64,000 nucleotides of DNA from Nonomuraea sp. SYSU D8015 (GTDB lineage: Bacteria > Actinomycetota > Actinomycetes > Streptosporangiales > Streptosporangiaceae). The notes under the pieces were generated by a model. The model did not search any database, was not told the DNA's origin, and was given only the letters and a program-made list of their open reading frames with translations. Numbering within the stretch: the stretch's first letter is position 1; each line of letters begins with the position of its first letter. Shown one piece after another: positions 40,832 to 49,678 of the stretch. The stretch is from NCBI RefSeq assembly GCF_008065375.1, contig NZ_VJYI01000012.1:186001-250000 (forward strand), given 5' to 3'. The position numbers and the translations under genes were made by a program.

Positions 40832-41496
40832 GACGTCTCCGTCGAGGGGCAGACGACGAGCTCTCTCACCTCGCATCCAGCCGGTTGCCGCAGCGCGAAC
40901 ACCACGGTCTGCGCGACGTCGGCGGGATCGTTCAGCCCCGCCTCGGGGCCCGGCTTGTACTGTTCGGGCCGCCCGTCGAAGAAGCTCGTGCGCATGCCGC
41001 CCGGGATCAGCAGGGTCACCCCCACCTCGCCGCGCAGCTCGACGGCGAGCGCCCGGGTGAGGCCGACGACGCCGAACTTCGACGCCGAGTACGCCGACGC
41101 GTCGCTCAGCGGCCGCAGCCCCAGCGTCGAGGCACAGGTGATGACCTTGCCGCGGGTGTGCTTCAGGTACGGCAGCGCCGCCCGGATGACGGACGCGGTG
41201 CCCAGCAGGTTCACCTTGACGACCCGCTCCCAGTCGTCGGCGGGCACGTCCTCCAGCCGTCCGCAGGCGTCGATGCCCGCGGCCGTCACCACGCCGTCCA
41301 GGCCGCCGGCCCGCTCGGCGAGCTCGCGCACCGCCCGCTCGGCCTCGCCGCGGTCGGCCAGATCGGCCGTCACGTGGTCGAAGCGCTGGTCCGGGTCGCG
41401 CACGTCGACGACGAGCGGTCGCCAGCCCTCCTTCTCCACGGCCTCGGCGGTCGCCCGGCCGAGTCCGGAGGCTCCCCCGGTAATCAAGATGTTCAC
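40822..41496 (-). CDS. SDR family oxidoreductase in the glycan operon
   Basis: The protein has 224 residues. NILITGGASGLGRATAEAV is the classical SDR cofactor site; VTAAGIDACG (NAG variant), VITCASTLGLRP (Ser region) and AYSASKFGVVGL (YxxxK) follow. It is a classical rather than an extended SDR, so it is unlikely to be HldD, the ADP-heptose 6-epimerase. It may act on a sugar intermediate such as oxidising or reducing the heptose. GTG 41496 overlaps the HldE stop by GTGA, a tight link. Confidence 0.85.
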   Translation of the reverse strand: MNILITGGASGLGRATAEAVEKEGWRPLVVDVRDPDQRFDHVTADLADRGEAERAVRELAERAGGLDGVVTAAGIDACGRLEDVPADDWERVVKVNLLGTASVIRAALPYLKHTRGKVITCASTLGLRPLSDASAYSASKFGVVGLTRALAVELRGEVGVTLLIPGGMRTSFFDGRPEQYKPGPEAGLNDPADVAQTVVFALRQPAGCEVRELVVCPSTETSWP

Positions 41497-42881
41497 TGGA
41501 TCTCCCTGATCAGATTCGTTGTCGAACGCCCCGGCAGCGTGCTCAGCACGACGGTCTCCGCGCCGAGCCTGCCGAGGACCTCGGATTCGGGCAGGAACTC
41601 CCCCTCGTAGTCGCCGCCCTTCACCCACACGTCGGGGCGCAGCAGCTCGATGGCCCGGGCCGGGGTGTCCTCCTCGAACACCAGCACGGCGTCCACGCAG
41701 GACAGCGCCCTGAGCACCTCGACCCGGTCGCGCGCGTCCACGATGGGACGGTCGGGGCCCTTCAGCCGGCGCACCGAGTCGTCGGAGTTGACGCAGACGA
41801 CGAGCGCGTCGCCGAGCGCCCTGGCCCGCCGCAGCAGGCTCACGTGGCCGGCGTGCAGCAGGTCGAAGCAGCCGCCCGTGGCGATCAGCCGGCCGCCGTT
41901 GGCGCGGGTCAGCTCGGCCACCTCAAGCGCCGTGCGCGGGCGGTCGCCGAGCCGCTGCTCCTGGACCCTCACGGAGGCGGCGCCGCCGCGCTCGACGAAG
42001 CGCGACGCCTCGCCGACACCCATGATCAGGGCCTCCTTGAGGCCGGCGCCGTCGCGCAGCGCCAGCGCCGCCGCGCCGGCCAGCCGGTCGCCCGCGCCGC
42101 AGACGTCGTGGCCGGCCGCCCGCACGGGCGGCGGGACCTGGACGAGGGGGCCGCCCTCCATGGCAAGGGCGGCCCCTCGCGGCCCGGTCGTCACGGCCAC
42201 CGCCCTGGCCCGCATCTCCCGCACCAGCCGGCGGGCGGCCTGGTCGGGGCCGCGGTAGGCGGACGGGCACAGCACCCGCGCCTCGGCCTCGCTCGGCGTC
42301 AGCAGAGCGCAGCCGGGTATCGGCTGCTCGCCCCTCGGGTGCGGGTCCCACACCACCGGCACGTCGGTCCCGCGCAGCAGGTCGCGTGCCATCCTGGCCA
42401 CGCCCCTGCCGTAGTCGGACACCAGCACGGCGCCGGCCCGGGCGATCGCCTCGGCCGCCGCCTCGCTGGGCGCGTACCTGGCCGTGCCGTCGCCGGTGTC
42501 CAGCCTGACCAGCGTCTGGCCCCTGCACCTGATCCTCGTCTTGCGTACGGTGCCGCCGCGCAGCGGCAGGCGCACCAGCTCGAGCTCCTCCGACAGCAGC
42601 CCGCACAGGCGGTGGCCGTCGGGATCGTCGCCGATCGCGGTGACCAGCACGACGTCGGCGCCGTCGCGGGCGGCCAGCAGCGCGGCCAGGCCGGCCCCGC
42701 CCGGGCGCGCCTGCTCGGCGGTGACGTCCACCACCGGGACCGGCGCGTCCGGGCAGAGCCGCTCCGCCTCGCCCTCGACGTCCACGTCGAGCAGGGTGTC
42801 CCCGATCACGACGAGGGGACCGGTGGCCGCCTCCGACCGGCGGGCGCCGTTCGGGTGGCCGTTTCGCTGCGGATGTGTCAC
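41493..42881 (-). CDS. hldE: Bifunctional heptose-7-phosphate kinase / heptose-1-phosphate nucleotidyltransferase (HldE-like)
   Basis: The protein has 462 residues in two domains. Residues 20-310 are a PfkB/ribokinase fold (VVIGDTLLDVDVEGE at the start, VSDYGRGVARM, and GAGDRLAGAAALAL with the anion hole GAGD). Residues about 325-460 are a cytidylyltransferase-like domain (ATGGCFDLLHAGHVSLLRRAR with HxGH, VCVNSDDSVRRLKGPDRPIV, WVKGGDYEGEFLPE). HldE phosphorylates D-glycero-D-manno-heptose 7-phosphate and later adenylylates heptose 1-phosphate. GmhA is next to it and GmhB is nearby. GTG 42881 overlaps the GmhA stop. Confidence 0.9.
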   Translation of the reverse strand: MTHPQRNGHPNGARRSEAATGPLVVIGDTLLDVDVEGEAERLCPDAPVPVVDVTAEQARPGGAGLAALLAARDGADVVLVTAIGDDPDGHRLCGLLSEELELVRLPLRGGTVRKTRIRCRGQTLVRLDTGDGTARYAPSEAAAEAIARAGAVLVSDYGRGVARMARDLLRGTDVPVVWDPHPRGEQPIPGCALLTPSEAEARVLCPSAYRGPDQAARRLVREMRARAVAVTTGPRGAALAMEGGPLVQVPPPVRAAGHDVCGAGDRLAGAAALALRDGAGLKEALIMGVGEASRFVERGGAASVRVQEQRLGDRPRTALEVAELTRANGGRLIATGGCFDLLHAGHVSLLRRARALGDALVVCVNSDDSVRRLKGPDRPIVDARDRVEVLRALSCVDAVLVFEEDTPARAIELLRPDVWVKGGDYEGEFLPESEVLGRLGAETVVLSTLPGRSTTNLIREIQ

Positions 42882-43429
42882 GGCAATGCCTCTTCGACGG
42901 CGTGGCAGAGCAGATGGATCATGGCGAGGTGCACCTCCTGTACGGTGGCCGTCTCCTTCGCGGGCACGGCCACCGCGTCGTCGCACAATGCGGCCAGCGG
43001 GTTGGGCGCCGGCCCGGTCATGGCCCAGGCGAGGATCCCGCCCTCCTGCGCGGCCCGGGCCGCGGCCAGCACGTTGGGGCTGGCGCCGCTGGTGGACAGG
43101 CACATCAGCACGTCGCCGGGCCTGCCGTGGGCGCGCACCTGGCGGGCGTAGACCTCCTCGGCGCCGAAGTCGTTGGCGATGGCCGTCAGCGACGAGCCGT
43201 CGGCGTGCAGCGGGATCGCCGCGTACGGCCGCCGGTCGTCCGTGAACCTGCCGACCAGCTCGGCCGTCAGGTGCTGCGCCTCGGCCGCCGACCCGCCGTT
43301 GCCGCAGGCCAGCAGCCGGCCGCCGGAGGCCAGCACGCTCGCGAGCTTCGCGCCCCACGCGCGTACCGTGACCGACTGGCCGTCGACCTTCTCCAGGGTG
43401 TTCCAGAGCTTTTCCAGATGACTGTCCAC
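42878..43429 (-). CDS. gmhA: Phosphoheptose isomerase (GmhA-like SIS protein)
   Basis: The protein has 183 residues, the length of GmhA. GGRLLACGNGGSAAEAQHLTAELVGRF is the SIS phospho-sugar site, and PLHADGSSLTAIANDFGAEEVY and MCLSTSGASPNVLAAARAA match GmhA. A late ETATVQEVHLAMIHLLCHAVE carries the His/Glu catalytic end. It isomerises sedoheptulose 7-phosphate to heptose 7-phosphate, the first step of heptose synthesis. GTG 43429 follows GGGGG, two bases from the glycosyltransferase stop; its own stop overlaps hldE. Confidence 0.9.
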   Translation of the reverse strand: MDSHLEKLWNTLEKVDGQSVTVRAWGAKLASVLASGGRLLACGNGGSAAEAQHLTAELVGRFTDDRRPYAAIPLHADGSSLTAIANDFGAEEVYARQVRAHGRPGDVLMCLSTSGASPNVLAAARAAQEGGILAWAMTGPAPNPLAALCDDAVAVPAKETATVQEVHLAMIHLLCHAVEEALP

Positions 43430-43431
43430 GA

Positions 43432-44619
43432 TCAACCCCCCAGGGCCGCCAGGTCGCACAGCTTGCCCTCGATCACCTGCGTGTACACGGTCTCGGTGCG
43501 CTCGGCCACGTGCGGCCAGCCGTATCTCTCCCGGACGCGCCTGGCCCCCGCCGCGCCGAGCCGCGCCCTCCGGTCGGGATCGTCCAGCAACTCCTTCAGC
43601 GCCCTGGCCAGGGCGCGGGGGCGGCGCGGCGGCACCAGCACGCCGCAGCCGGCGACCGTGTCCAGGTGCCCGCCGACGGCCGAGGCCACGACGGGGACCC
43701 CGCACGCCATCGCCTCGACCGGGACCATGCCGAACGGCTCGTACCACGGCACCGTGACCACGACGTCGGCCGAGCGCATCAGCGCCGGCACCTGGTTGCG
43801 CGGCACGCTGCCGATCACGTGCACCCGTTCCTCGAGGCCGTATCCGGCGGCCAGGTCGCGCAGCCTGACGGTCTCCTCGTCGTCCGGGCTGCCGCCGGCG
43901 ATCACCAGGTCGGCGCCGGGCAGCTGGCGCAGTGCCGCGATCACCGTGTCCACGCCCTTGCGCGGCACCATCCGCCCGATGCTGAGGATGAGCCGGCGCG
44001 CCGTGCGCGGCGCCACGGGGCCCTCCGGGCAGAACGCCGTCAGGTCCACCCCGCACGGCACCACCGCGATGCGCTGCTCGGGCACGCCCATCGCGCACAG
44101 CTCGCTCACCTCGTCGCTGCAGGTGGCCAGCACCGCGCCGGCCCGCTTGCCGATCTCGCGCTCGGTGTCGATCCGGTGTGCCGGGCTGGTGTCGGCCTCG
44201 CCCTGCCAGCGCCTCTTGACCGTGCCGAGTGCGTGAAAGGTCTGCACCACGGGGAATCCGTCGGCGGCCTGCAGCGCCGCCTGCCCGCTCATCCAGAAGT
44301 GCGCGTGCGCGACGTCCGGCGGCTCCATCGACCAGCGGTCGGCCAGATGGTCGGTGAACTCCGGCATGTACGTCGGCAGCTCGTCCTTCGGTATCGGCAC
44401 CGGGGGACCGGCGGGGACGTACTCGACCGAGACGCCCGGCGCCATGGGCACCGACGCGGGCTGCGACGGCGACGTGCGGCGGGTGTGGACGACGACCCTG
44501 TGCCCGCGCCGGGCCAGCGCGGAGGCCAGCGCGGCCACGTACACGTTCTGGCCGCCCGCGTCCACGCCGCCCACCGCGGCCAGCGGGTCCGCGTGCTCGG
44601 AGATGAGATCGACCTTCAC
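43432..44619 (-). CDS. Glycosyltransferase family 4 protein
   Basis: The protein has 395 residues. The N-terminus has SEHADPLAAVGGVDAGGQNVYV, the GGQNVYV motif shared with MshA and sucrose-phosphate synthase-like GT4 enzymes. The C-terminal donor site is ILSIGRMVPRKGVDTVIAAL, then DVVVTVPWYEPFGMVPVEAMACGVPVVAS (the E-x7-E motif). It is a retaining GT-B enzyme that transfers a sugar from an NDP-sugar; acceptor unknown. It overlaps the upstream GT9 by ATGA and lies inside the glycan operon. Confidence 0.9.
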   Translation of the reverse strand: MKVDLISEHADPLAAVGGVDAGGQNVYVAALASALARRGHRVVVHTRRTSPSQPASVPMAPGVSVEYVPAGPPVPIPKDELPTYMPEFTDHLADRWSMEPPDVAHAHFWMSGQAALQAADGFPVVQTFHALGTVKRRWQGEADTSPAHRIDTEREIGKRAGAVLATCSDEVSELCAMGVPEQRIAVVPCGVDLTAFCPEGPVAPRTARRLILSIGRMVPRKGVDTVIAALRQLPGADLVIAGGSPDDEETVRLRDLAAGYGLEERVHVIGSVPRNQVPALMRSADVVVTVPWYEPFGMVPVEAMACGVPVVASAVGGHLDTVAGCGVLVPPRRPRALARALKELLDDPDRRARLGAAGARRVRERYGWPHVAERTETVYTQVIEGKLCDLAALGG

Positions 44620-45794
44620 TGCGTCAGCTCCCTCACTGCCTTGACCACCTGCTCACTTGTCACCTGGGACAGGCACGGGTGTCCGGGGACCGGGCAGGTG
44701 CGCGCCCTGCTGTCCTTGCAGGGCGCCTGCTGGTCGCCGAGCAGCACCGTGGGGACGCCGTACGGGGCCCACCGCGCCGCCGGGACGACGGGGGCGAACA
44801 GGCTCACGACCGGCGTGCCGACCGCCGCCGCCAGGTGCGCCGGGCCCGTGTTGCCCGCCACCAGCACGCTGGCCTTGTCGATCACGGCGGCCAGTTCCGC
44901 GAAAGTCGTCGCGCCGCCGAGGTCGGCCGCGTCGTCGCCGGCCACGTAGGCGGTGAGGTCACGTTCCGTGCCGGTCACGACGACCCGATGCCCGTCTTCC
45001 GCCAGCTCCCGTACGGCCTGCCGATGCTTCTCGGCCGGCCATGTCCGCGCGGGTGCCGATGTCCCTGGGTGCACCACGACATACGTGCCTTTGTCGGCAT
45101 CGGCGCCGACGTTGAGCAGGTGCCCCAGATGTTCGCCTATATCCGGCAATGGCCGCTGAACAGCGAGTTTGCCGTCATCGCCCGGTGGCAACTCGAACCC
45201 CGCCGCCCGGGCCACCGCCAGCATCCGCTCCGCCTCGGGCACGTCGACGCCCTCGTCCACGACGTGGCGGACGTCGAGCAGGGAGCCCGGGTAGTCGTTG
45301 CTGATCGCGGTGATCCGGCGCACGCCGGCCAGCCTGAGCAGGAGCGCGAGCGGGAGCGCCGACTGGTGGAACGACGTGAGGATCACCGCCTCGTCGACGC
45401 CGTGCACCCGCCCCACAAGGTCGGCGACCTGCGCCTTGCTCACGGGCGGCGGATGGTGGTCGATCCACGGGGCCCGCCACTCGACGACGCGGTCGACGCC
45501 GGGCAGCAGCCCGGCGGCCGCCGATCCGTTCGGGCCGGCCAGGAAGACGACCTCGGCGGCCTGGGTGCGCACGGCCCTGACGGCGGGGCCGGTCAGCAGC
45601 ACGTCGCCGGCGTCGTCGAGCCGCGCCACCAGCACCCGGCCCCGGCTCCCCGTGCTCGTGGCGGCGGCCTGCTCGGCCTTCTCGCCGGTCTCCCGCTTGG
45701 CGGCGGGCCTGCCCGCGGGGCCGCGTCTCGCGGTGCCCGCCGTCCCGCACGAGGTCGCCCCGTACAGGACCGCTCCCGACATGCGACCGCTCAT
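44616..45794 (-). CDS. Glycosyltransferase family 9 protein (heptosyltransferase-like), second copy
   Basis: The product has 392 residues. After a basic, Ala/Gly-rich leader of about 45 residues, RVLVARLDDAGDVLLTGPAVRAV gives the GT9 opening, VVVHPGTSAPARTWPAEKHRQAV the central motif and LVAGNTGPAHLAAAVGTPVVSLFAPV the GNTGxxH box. CKDSRARTCPVPGHPCLSQV adds three Cys near the end, also seen in GT9 proteins. With the other GT9 this suggests two heptose linkages. ATG 45794 overlaps the GT2 stop; the leader may be shorter if a start nearer residue 45 is used. Confidence 0.88.
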   Translation of the reverse strand: MSGRMSGAVLYGATSCGTAGTARRGPAGRPAAKRETGEKAEQAAATSTGSRGRVLVARLDDAGDVLLTGPAVRAVRTQAAEVVFLAGPNGSAAAGLLPGVDRVVEWRAPWIDHHPPPVSKAQVADLVGRVHGVDEAVILTSFHQSALPLALLLRLAGVRRITAISNDYPGSLLDVRHVVDEGVDVPEAERMLAVARAAGFELPPGDDGKLAVQRPLPDIGEHLGHLLNVGADADKGTYVVVHPGTSAPARTWPAEKHRQAVRELAEDGHRVVVTGTERDLTAYVAGDDAADLGGATTFAELAAVIDKASVLVAGNTGPAHLAAAVGTPVVSLFAPVVPAARWAPYGVPTVLLGDQQAPCKDSRARTCPVPGHPCLSQVTSEQVVKAVRELTQ

Positions 45795-47266
45795 CGCCGC
45801 ACCCTCCATTCCCCCCGCAGCCGGTGCGCGCACGCGACCGGCGGGATCACCACGCTGGTGACGACCATCCGCCACACTTCTCCGGGTGTCCTCGGCCCGG
45901 GCCCGATCCGCCGCCACGCGAACTCCGCGGTCAGCCCGGCCCACACGAGCCCGGCGACCACCGCCGCGTACGGCACCCCACGCCCGCCCGGGAAAGAAGG
46001 CCCAGCCCCGGTCCATGGCCTGTGCCCGGCCCTTGACCCGCGCCGGGCTGACGTACCCGGTCCGACCGGCGCGGCGAGCCACCCAAGAGCCCGCCGACCG
46101 GCCCGCCCCACGCGCCGCCCGCCGGCCCGCCCGCCGACTCGCGCGAGGAGCCGCCGGCCGGCCGGCGCCCCGCGCTCGGCCGGCGAGGTGCCCCCGGCCT
46201 GCGTGCTGAGCCAGTCGGCGAGCCGGCCACCCGTGCGTCTCATGCCCGTCCGGAGACGGTCGGCAAAGCCGCCGCGGAACCCGGTGCCGAGGCGCTCGCC
46301 CTGCATGTCACGTCCCGTCAGCGCGGCGAGCCGGCCGGGAGCCCGCCTCGCACGCGCCGCCGGGAGGAGCCGTCCGGAAGCCGTCGGGAGGCGTCGGCGC
46401 GGTGCTGCCGGGCGCGGGGCCGGGAGCCGCGGGGCGGGGGTGCGGCCACCGCGGGCGCGTAGCAGCGCGATCGCCGTCAGCGTCAGCGCCGTCAGGCCCG
46501 CCGCGGTCGTCACGGCGTGCACACGGAGCCGGCCGCGGGTCCCGCCGATGGCCTCGCGCCATCCCGGCCCGTGCAGGCGCCGCATCAGCGCGTCGTCGGC
46601 GTTCCCCCGCTGGAAGCGGACGCTGGCCCAGAACCCGTCCCGGCGGACCGGATGCGTCGTCACCCGATCGCCGCGCACCAGGCGATGCCCGGCCCGCATG
46701 ACCCGCAGCGCCAGGTCGGCGTCCTCCCGGTAGGCCCGCGGGAAGCGCTCGTCGAACCCGCCGACCGCCTCCAGCACGTCGCGCCGGTAGGCCATGTCGG
46801 CCGTCACCCACAGCGCGTCCGCCAGCCCGGCCGTGTGCCGCTCACCGTCGGTGGGCCGCCGGTCGGCAGGCAGCGGCACCACGATCCGCCCCTGGCTCCC
46901 GGCCACGTCGTCGGGCAGCCCGGCCAGGTCCTTCCAGACCGCCTCGGCCCACCCCGGCCCCGGGATCACGTCGTCGTCGAGGAACACCACCCAGGGCGTG
47001 TCCGCGGCCCGCCACCCGGCGTTGCGGGCGGCCGCGGGGCCTCTGCCACCGGACCGGACTACTCGTACGTGCTCGACATCAGAAACGGCGGGCAGCGTCA
47101 AACCACTCTCCTTCGGACGGCTGCCACCGCCACGACTTTCAGTACCCGCTCGAACGCGCTCCGTAACCCGATCGTCCACGACGATCACCGGCGTCCCGGG
47201 CCCCAACGCGGCCAGCGTGTCACGCAGCGTGGGCCGCCCGATGGTCGGGATCACGACGGTGATCAC
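45791..47266 (-). CDS. Membrane-linked glycosyltransferase family 2 protein with a large Arg/Pro/Gly-rich insert
   Basis: The protein has 491 residues. The GT-A domain reads ITVVIPTIGRPTLRDTL at the start, WVVFLDDDVIPGPGW about residue 95 (DxD), and FDERFPRAYREDADLALRVMRAGH near 180 (ED and acceptor motif). A hydrophobic span (AVTTAAGLTALTLTAIALL) follows at about 255. Then come roughly 160 residues of Arg/Gly/Ala/Pro low complexity, and the C-terminus has two more hydrophobic stretches (VPYAAVVAGLVWAGLTAEFAW; VVTSVVIPPVAC). The insert is unlike GT2 relatives. GTG 47266 overlaps the carbamoyltransferase stop. Confidence 0.85.
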   Translation of the reverse strand: MITVVIPTIGRPTLRDTLAALGPGTPVIVVDDRVTERVRAGTESRGGGSRPKESGLTLPAVSDVEHVRVVRSGGRGPAAARNAGWRAADTPWVVFLDDDVIPGPGWAEAVWKDLAGLPDDVAGSQGRIVVPLPADRRPTDGERHTAGLADALWVTADMAYRRDVLEAVGGFDERFPRAYREDADLALRVMRAGHRLVRGDRVTTHPVRRDGFWASVRFQRGNADDALMRRLHGPGWREAIGGTRGRLRVHAVTTAAGLTALTLTAIALLRARGGRTPAPRLPAPRPAAPRRRLPTASGRLLPAARARRAPGRLAALTGRDMQGERLGTGFRGGFADRLRTGMRRTGGRLADWLSTQAGGTSPAERGAPAGRRLLARVGGRAGGRRVGRAGRRALGWLAAPVGPGTSARRGSRAGHRPWTGAGPSFPGGRGVPYAAVVAGLVWAGLTAEFAWRRIGPGPRTPGEVWRMVVTSVVIPPVACAHRLRGEWRVRR

Positions 47267-48894
47267 GAGGCGAACACCTCCCGGCGCCGCACCACGTACG
47301 GTCCCAGGACGAGCACGTCCACCGGCGCGGACCCGAAGCACTCCAGCGCGTCCCGCGGATCGTCGACCATGGGCCGCCCGGCGGTGTTCAGGCTCGTGTT
47401 GACGATCACCGGAAGCCCCGTCCGGGTCTCGAACTCGGCCAGCACCCGGGCCATCAGCGGCTGGGCCTCCGGCGAGACGGTCTGGATGCGCGCGGTCCCG
47501 TCCACGTGCACGACCGCCGGGATGCGCGCCGCCCAGTCCGGGTGCACGTCGTGGACGAACAGCATGTACGGCGACGGCACCGGCCCCCGCCCGAAGATCT
47601 CGGCCGCCCGCGACTCCAGCACCATCGGCGCGATCGGCCGGAACTGCTCGCGCCCCTTGACGTCGTTCAGACGCTCGGTGTTGTGCGCGTGCCCCGGATG
47701 GGCCAGCAGCGACCGGTGCCCGAGCGCACGCGGCCCGTACTCGGCCCGCCCCTGGAACCAGGCCACGATCCGGTCGGCGGCCAGCTCGGCGGCCACCGCC
47801 GCGGCCAGGTCGGCGGGCCGGGAGTGCGGCACGCGCGCCACGTCCAGCCACGCCCCCAGCTCCTCGTCGGTGAAGCCGCGCCCGAGGGCAGCGGTCCACA
47901 TGGGCGCGGCCCGTTCGCCGTAGGCCTGCGCCAGGTGCAGCGCCCCGCCCAGCGCGGTCCCGGAGTCACCGGCCGCGGGCTGCGCCCACACCTCGTCGAA
48001 CGGCCCCTCGTCCAGCAGCCGGGTGTTGGCCACGCAGTTCAGCGCGACGCCGCCGGCCAGTGCGAGCCGCCGTTCGCCGGTCCGCTCGTGCAGCCAGCGC
48101 ACCAGCTCCAGGAGCACTTCCTCCAGCCGGGCCTGCACGGAGGCGGCCAGGTCGGCGTGGTCGGAGGTCCAGACGGCGCCCTTGGGGAGGGCCTTGGCGT
48201 AGACGTTCCAGTCGACCGGCTCCACGCGGAACCCGCCGTCGCCGGTGGTGTAGATCACCTCGCGCAGCGCCTCCAGGTGGCGGGGCCTGCCGTAGGAGGC
48301 CATCGCCATGACCTTGTACTCGTCGCTGGAGCGCAGGAAGCCGAGGTGCTGGGTGACCTCCTCGTACATCAGGCCCAGCGAGTGCGGCAGCTCCTGCGTG
48401 GCCAGCACCTCCAGCTCGCCGTCGCGGTAGCGGCCGGCCAGGTGGGAGACGTTCTCGCCGCGGCCGTCGCACACCAGCACGGCGCAGTCCCGCCAGGGCG
48501 CCGCGAGCCCCGCCGACGCGGCGTGGGCCACGTGGTGCGGCACGTACGTGACCTGCCCGGGGTCCAGCCCCGGCAGCGCGGTCGCCAGGAACAGGGGAGC
48601 GCGCACCGCGTACTTCGTGCGCAGGTCCTCCCACTCGCCCTCCGGGCGCTGGACGACCAGCGCCGGGTCGTACGAGTACGCGACCGCGTCGATGTCCTCG
48701 GGGGCGAGACCCGCCTCGCGCAGGCACCAGGCGGCGGCCAGCTCGGGCAGTTCCCACGCCGAGAACGCCAGCGGCCGCTTGCCGTGCTTACGGCGGTTGA
48801 AGCGCTCTTCCTCCGCCGCGGCGACGATCCTCCCGTCGGCCACCAGGGCGGCGGCCGGGTCGTGGAAGATCGCGTTGATGCCGAGAAATCTCAT
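47263..48894 (-). CDS. Carbamoyltransferase (NodU/CmcH family)
   Basis: The protein has 543 residues. The N-terminal Kae1-like domain begins MRFLGINAIFHDPAAALVADG, then AAAEEERFNRRKHGKRPLAF, and YVPHHVAHAASAG with the HH..H metal motif at about 120. LALAGGVALNCVANTRLL lies mid-protein. The C-terminal carbamoyltransferase domain has FQGRAEYGPRALGHRSLLAHP and REQFRPIAPMVL. These transfer carbamoyl from carbamoyl phosphate to a sugar or antibiotic hydroxyl. It is the first gene of the ten-gene glycan operon, GGGGGAGGAAG precedes ATG 48894, and a leader hairpin lies upstream. Confidence 0.92.
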   Translation of the reverse strand: MRFLGINAIFHDPAAALVADGRIVAAAEEERFNRRKHGKRPLAFSAWELPELAAAWCLREAGLAPEDIDAVAYSYDPALVVQRPEGEWEDLRTKYAVRAPLFLATALPGLDPGQVTYVPHHVAHAASAGLAAPWRDCAVLVCDGRGENVSHLAGRYRDGELEVLATQELPHSLGLMYEEVTQHLGFLRSSDEYKVMAMASYGRPRHLEALREVIYTTGDGGFRVEPVDWNVYAKALPKGAVWTSDHADLAASVQARLEEVLLELVRWLHERTGERRLALAGGVALNCVANTRLLDEGPFDEVWAQPAAGDSGTALGGALHLAQAYGERAAPMWTAALGRGFTDEELGAWLDVARVPHSRPADLAAAVAAELAADRIVAWFQGRAEYGPRALGHRSLLAHPGHAHNTERLNDVKGREQFRPIAPMVLESRAAEIFGRGPVPSPYMLFVHDVHPDWAARIPAVVHVDGTARIQTVSPEAQPLMARVLAEFETRTGLPVIVNTSLNTAGRPMVDDPRDALECFGSAPVDVLVLGPYVVRRREVFAS

Positions 48895-48913
48895 TCTTCC
48901 TCCCCCACAGGAT

Positions 48914-48942
48914 GTCGAGAACCGCTACCGAGAGAAGCGGCT
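48914..48942 (-). promoter_or_regulatory. Leader hairpin of the glycan operon
   Basis: GAGAACCGCT and AGCGGCTCTC flank a nine-base loop, so the minus-strand RNA can form a ten-pair stem with one G-U about 20 bases before the carbamoyltransferase ribosome site. It lies in the 184-bp divergent spacer before gmhB. Coordinates are within a base or two. A role is inferred only. Confidence 0.4.
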
Positions 48943-49078
48943 CTCAAACATTCGGCAGGCCCGCGAGATGCGGAAATAGCCACAAAAGGGGCGCGGTCTC
49001 CAGCGGTTGGTCACGATACGTAGTTGTTTGCCGGGACAGTCCCCGGGTAGCCGACCGAGAGCGCGACGGAGGTGAAAG

Positions 49079-49678
49079 GTGTTCGAAAAGCGACGTCCCG
49101 GAGCCGTGCTGTTCGACCGGGACGGGACCTTGATCAGAGACGTGCCCTACAACGGCGATCCGAACCGGGTCGAACCGATGCCGGGCGCGCTGGAGGCGCT
49201 GGCCCGGCTGCGCCGCGCCGACGTGCCGGTGGCCGTGGTCACCAATCAGTCGGGCGTGGCCAAGGGCCTGGTGTCCCCGGACGAGATGGACCAGGTGAAC
49301 GCCAGGGTGGAGGAGCTGCTCGGCCCGTTCGACGCGTGGGCGATCTGCGTCCACGACGACGCCGACGGCTGCACCTGCCGCAAACCCGCGCCCGGTCTCG
49401 TGATCAGGGCCGCCGCCGTGCTCGACGTGAGTCCTCGTGACTGCGTGGTCGTGGGCGACATCGGCAGGGACATGGAGGCGGCCAGGGCCGCCGGCGCCAG
49501 GGGCATCCTGGTTCCCACCGAGTTGACGCGGCCAGAGGAGATCGAGCAGGCCCCCGAGGTCGCCGACGACCTGACCGACGTCGTCGACCGGGTGCTCACC
49601 GACGCCGAGGATCCCGTGCCCGCCGGAGCCCGCATCTCGGCCCCATGGGCCCGAGCGATGGGCTGGAGCCGCTGGTGA
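49079..49678 (+). CDS. gmhB: D-glycero-D-manno-heptose 1,7-bisphosphate 7-phosphatase (GmhB-like HAD)
   Basis: The product has 199 residues. AVLFDRDGTLIRDVPYNGDP (DxDGT and the heptose-binding loop) opens it, PVAVVTNQSGVAKGLVS is motif II, and ICVHDDADGCTCRKPAPGL supplies the Cys-His-Cys-Cys zinc site typical of GmhB, plus the motif-III Lys. VVGDIGRDMEAARAAG is motif IV. It removes the 7-phosphate between the two HldE steps. GTG 49079 follows GGAGGTGAAAG. It is divergent from the glycan operon and coupled (GTGA) to a glycosyltransferase. Confidence 0.9.
   Translation: MFEKRRPGAVLFDRDGTLIRDVPYNGDPNRVEPMPGALEALARLRRADVPVAVVTNQSGVAKGLVSPDEMDQVNARVEELLGPFDAWAICVHDDADGCTCRKPAPGLVIRAAAVLDVSPRDCVVVGDIGRDMEAARAAGARGILVPTELTRPEEIEQAPEVADDLTDVVDRVLTDAEDPVPAGARISAPWARAMGWSRW

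Noticed and set aside
40822..41496. SDR gene as HldD (ADP-heptose 6-epimerase)
   Set aside because: It is a classical short SDR of 224 residues. HldD is an extended SDR of about 310 residues with a different motif spacing.
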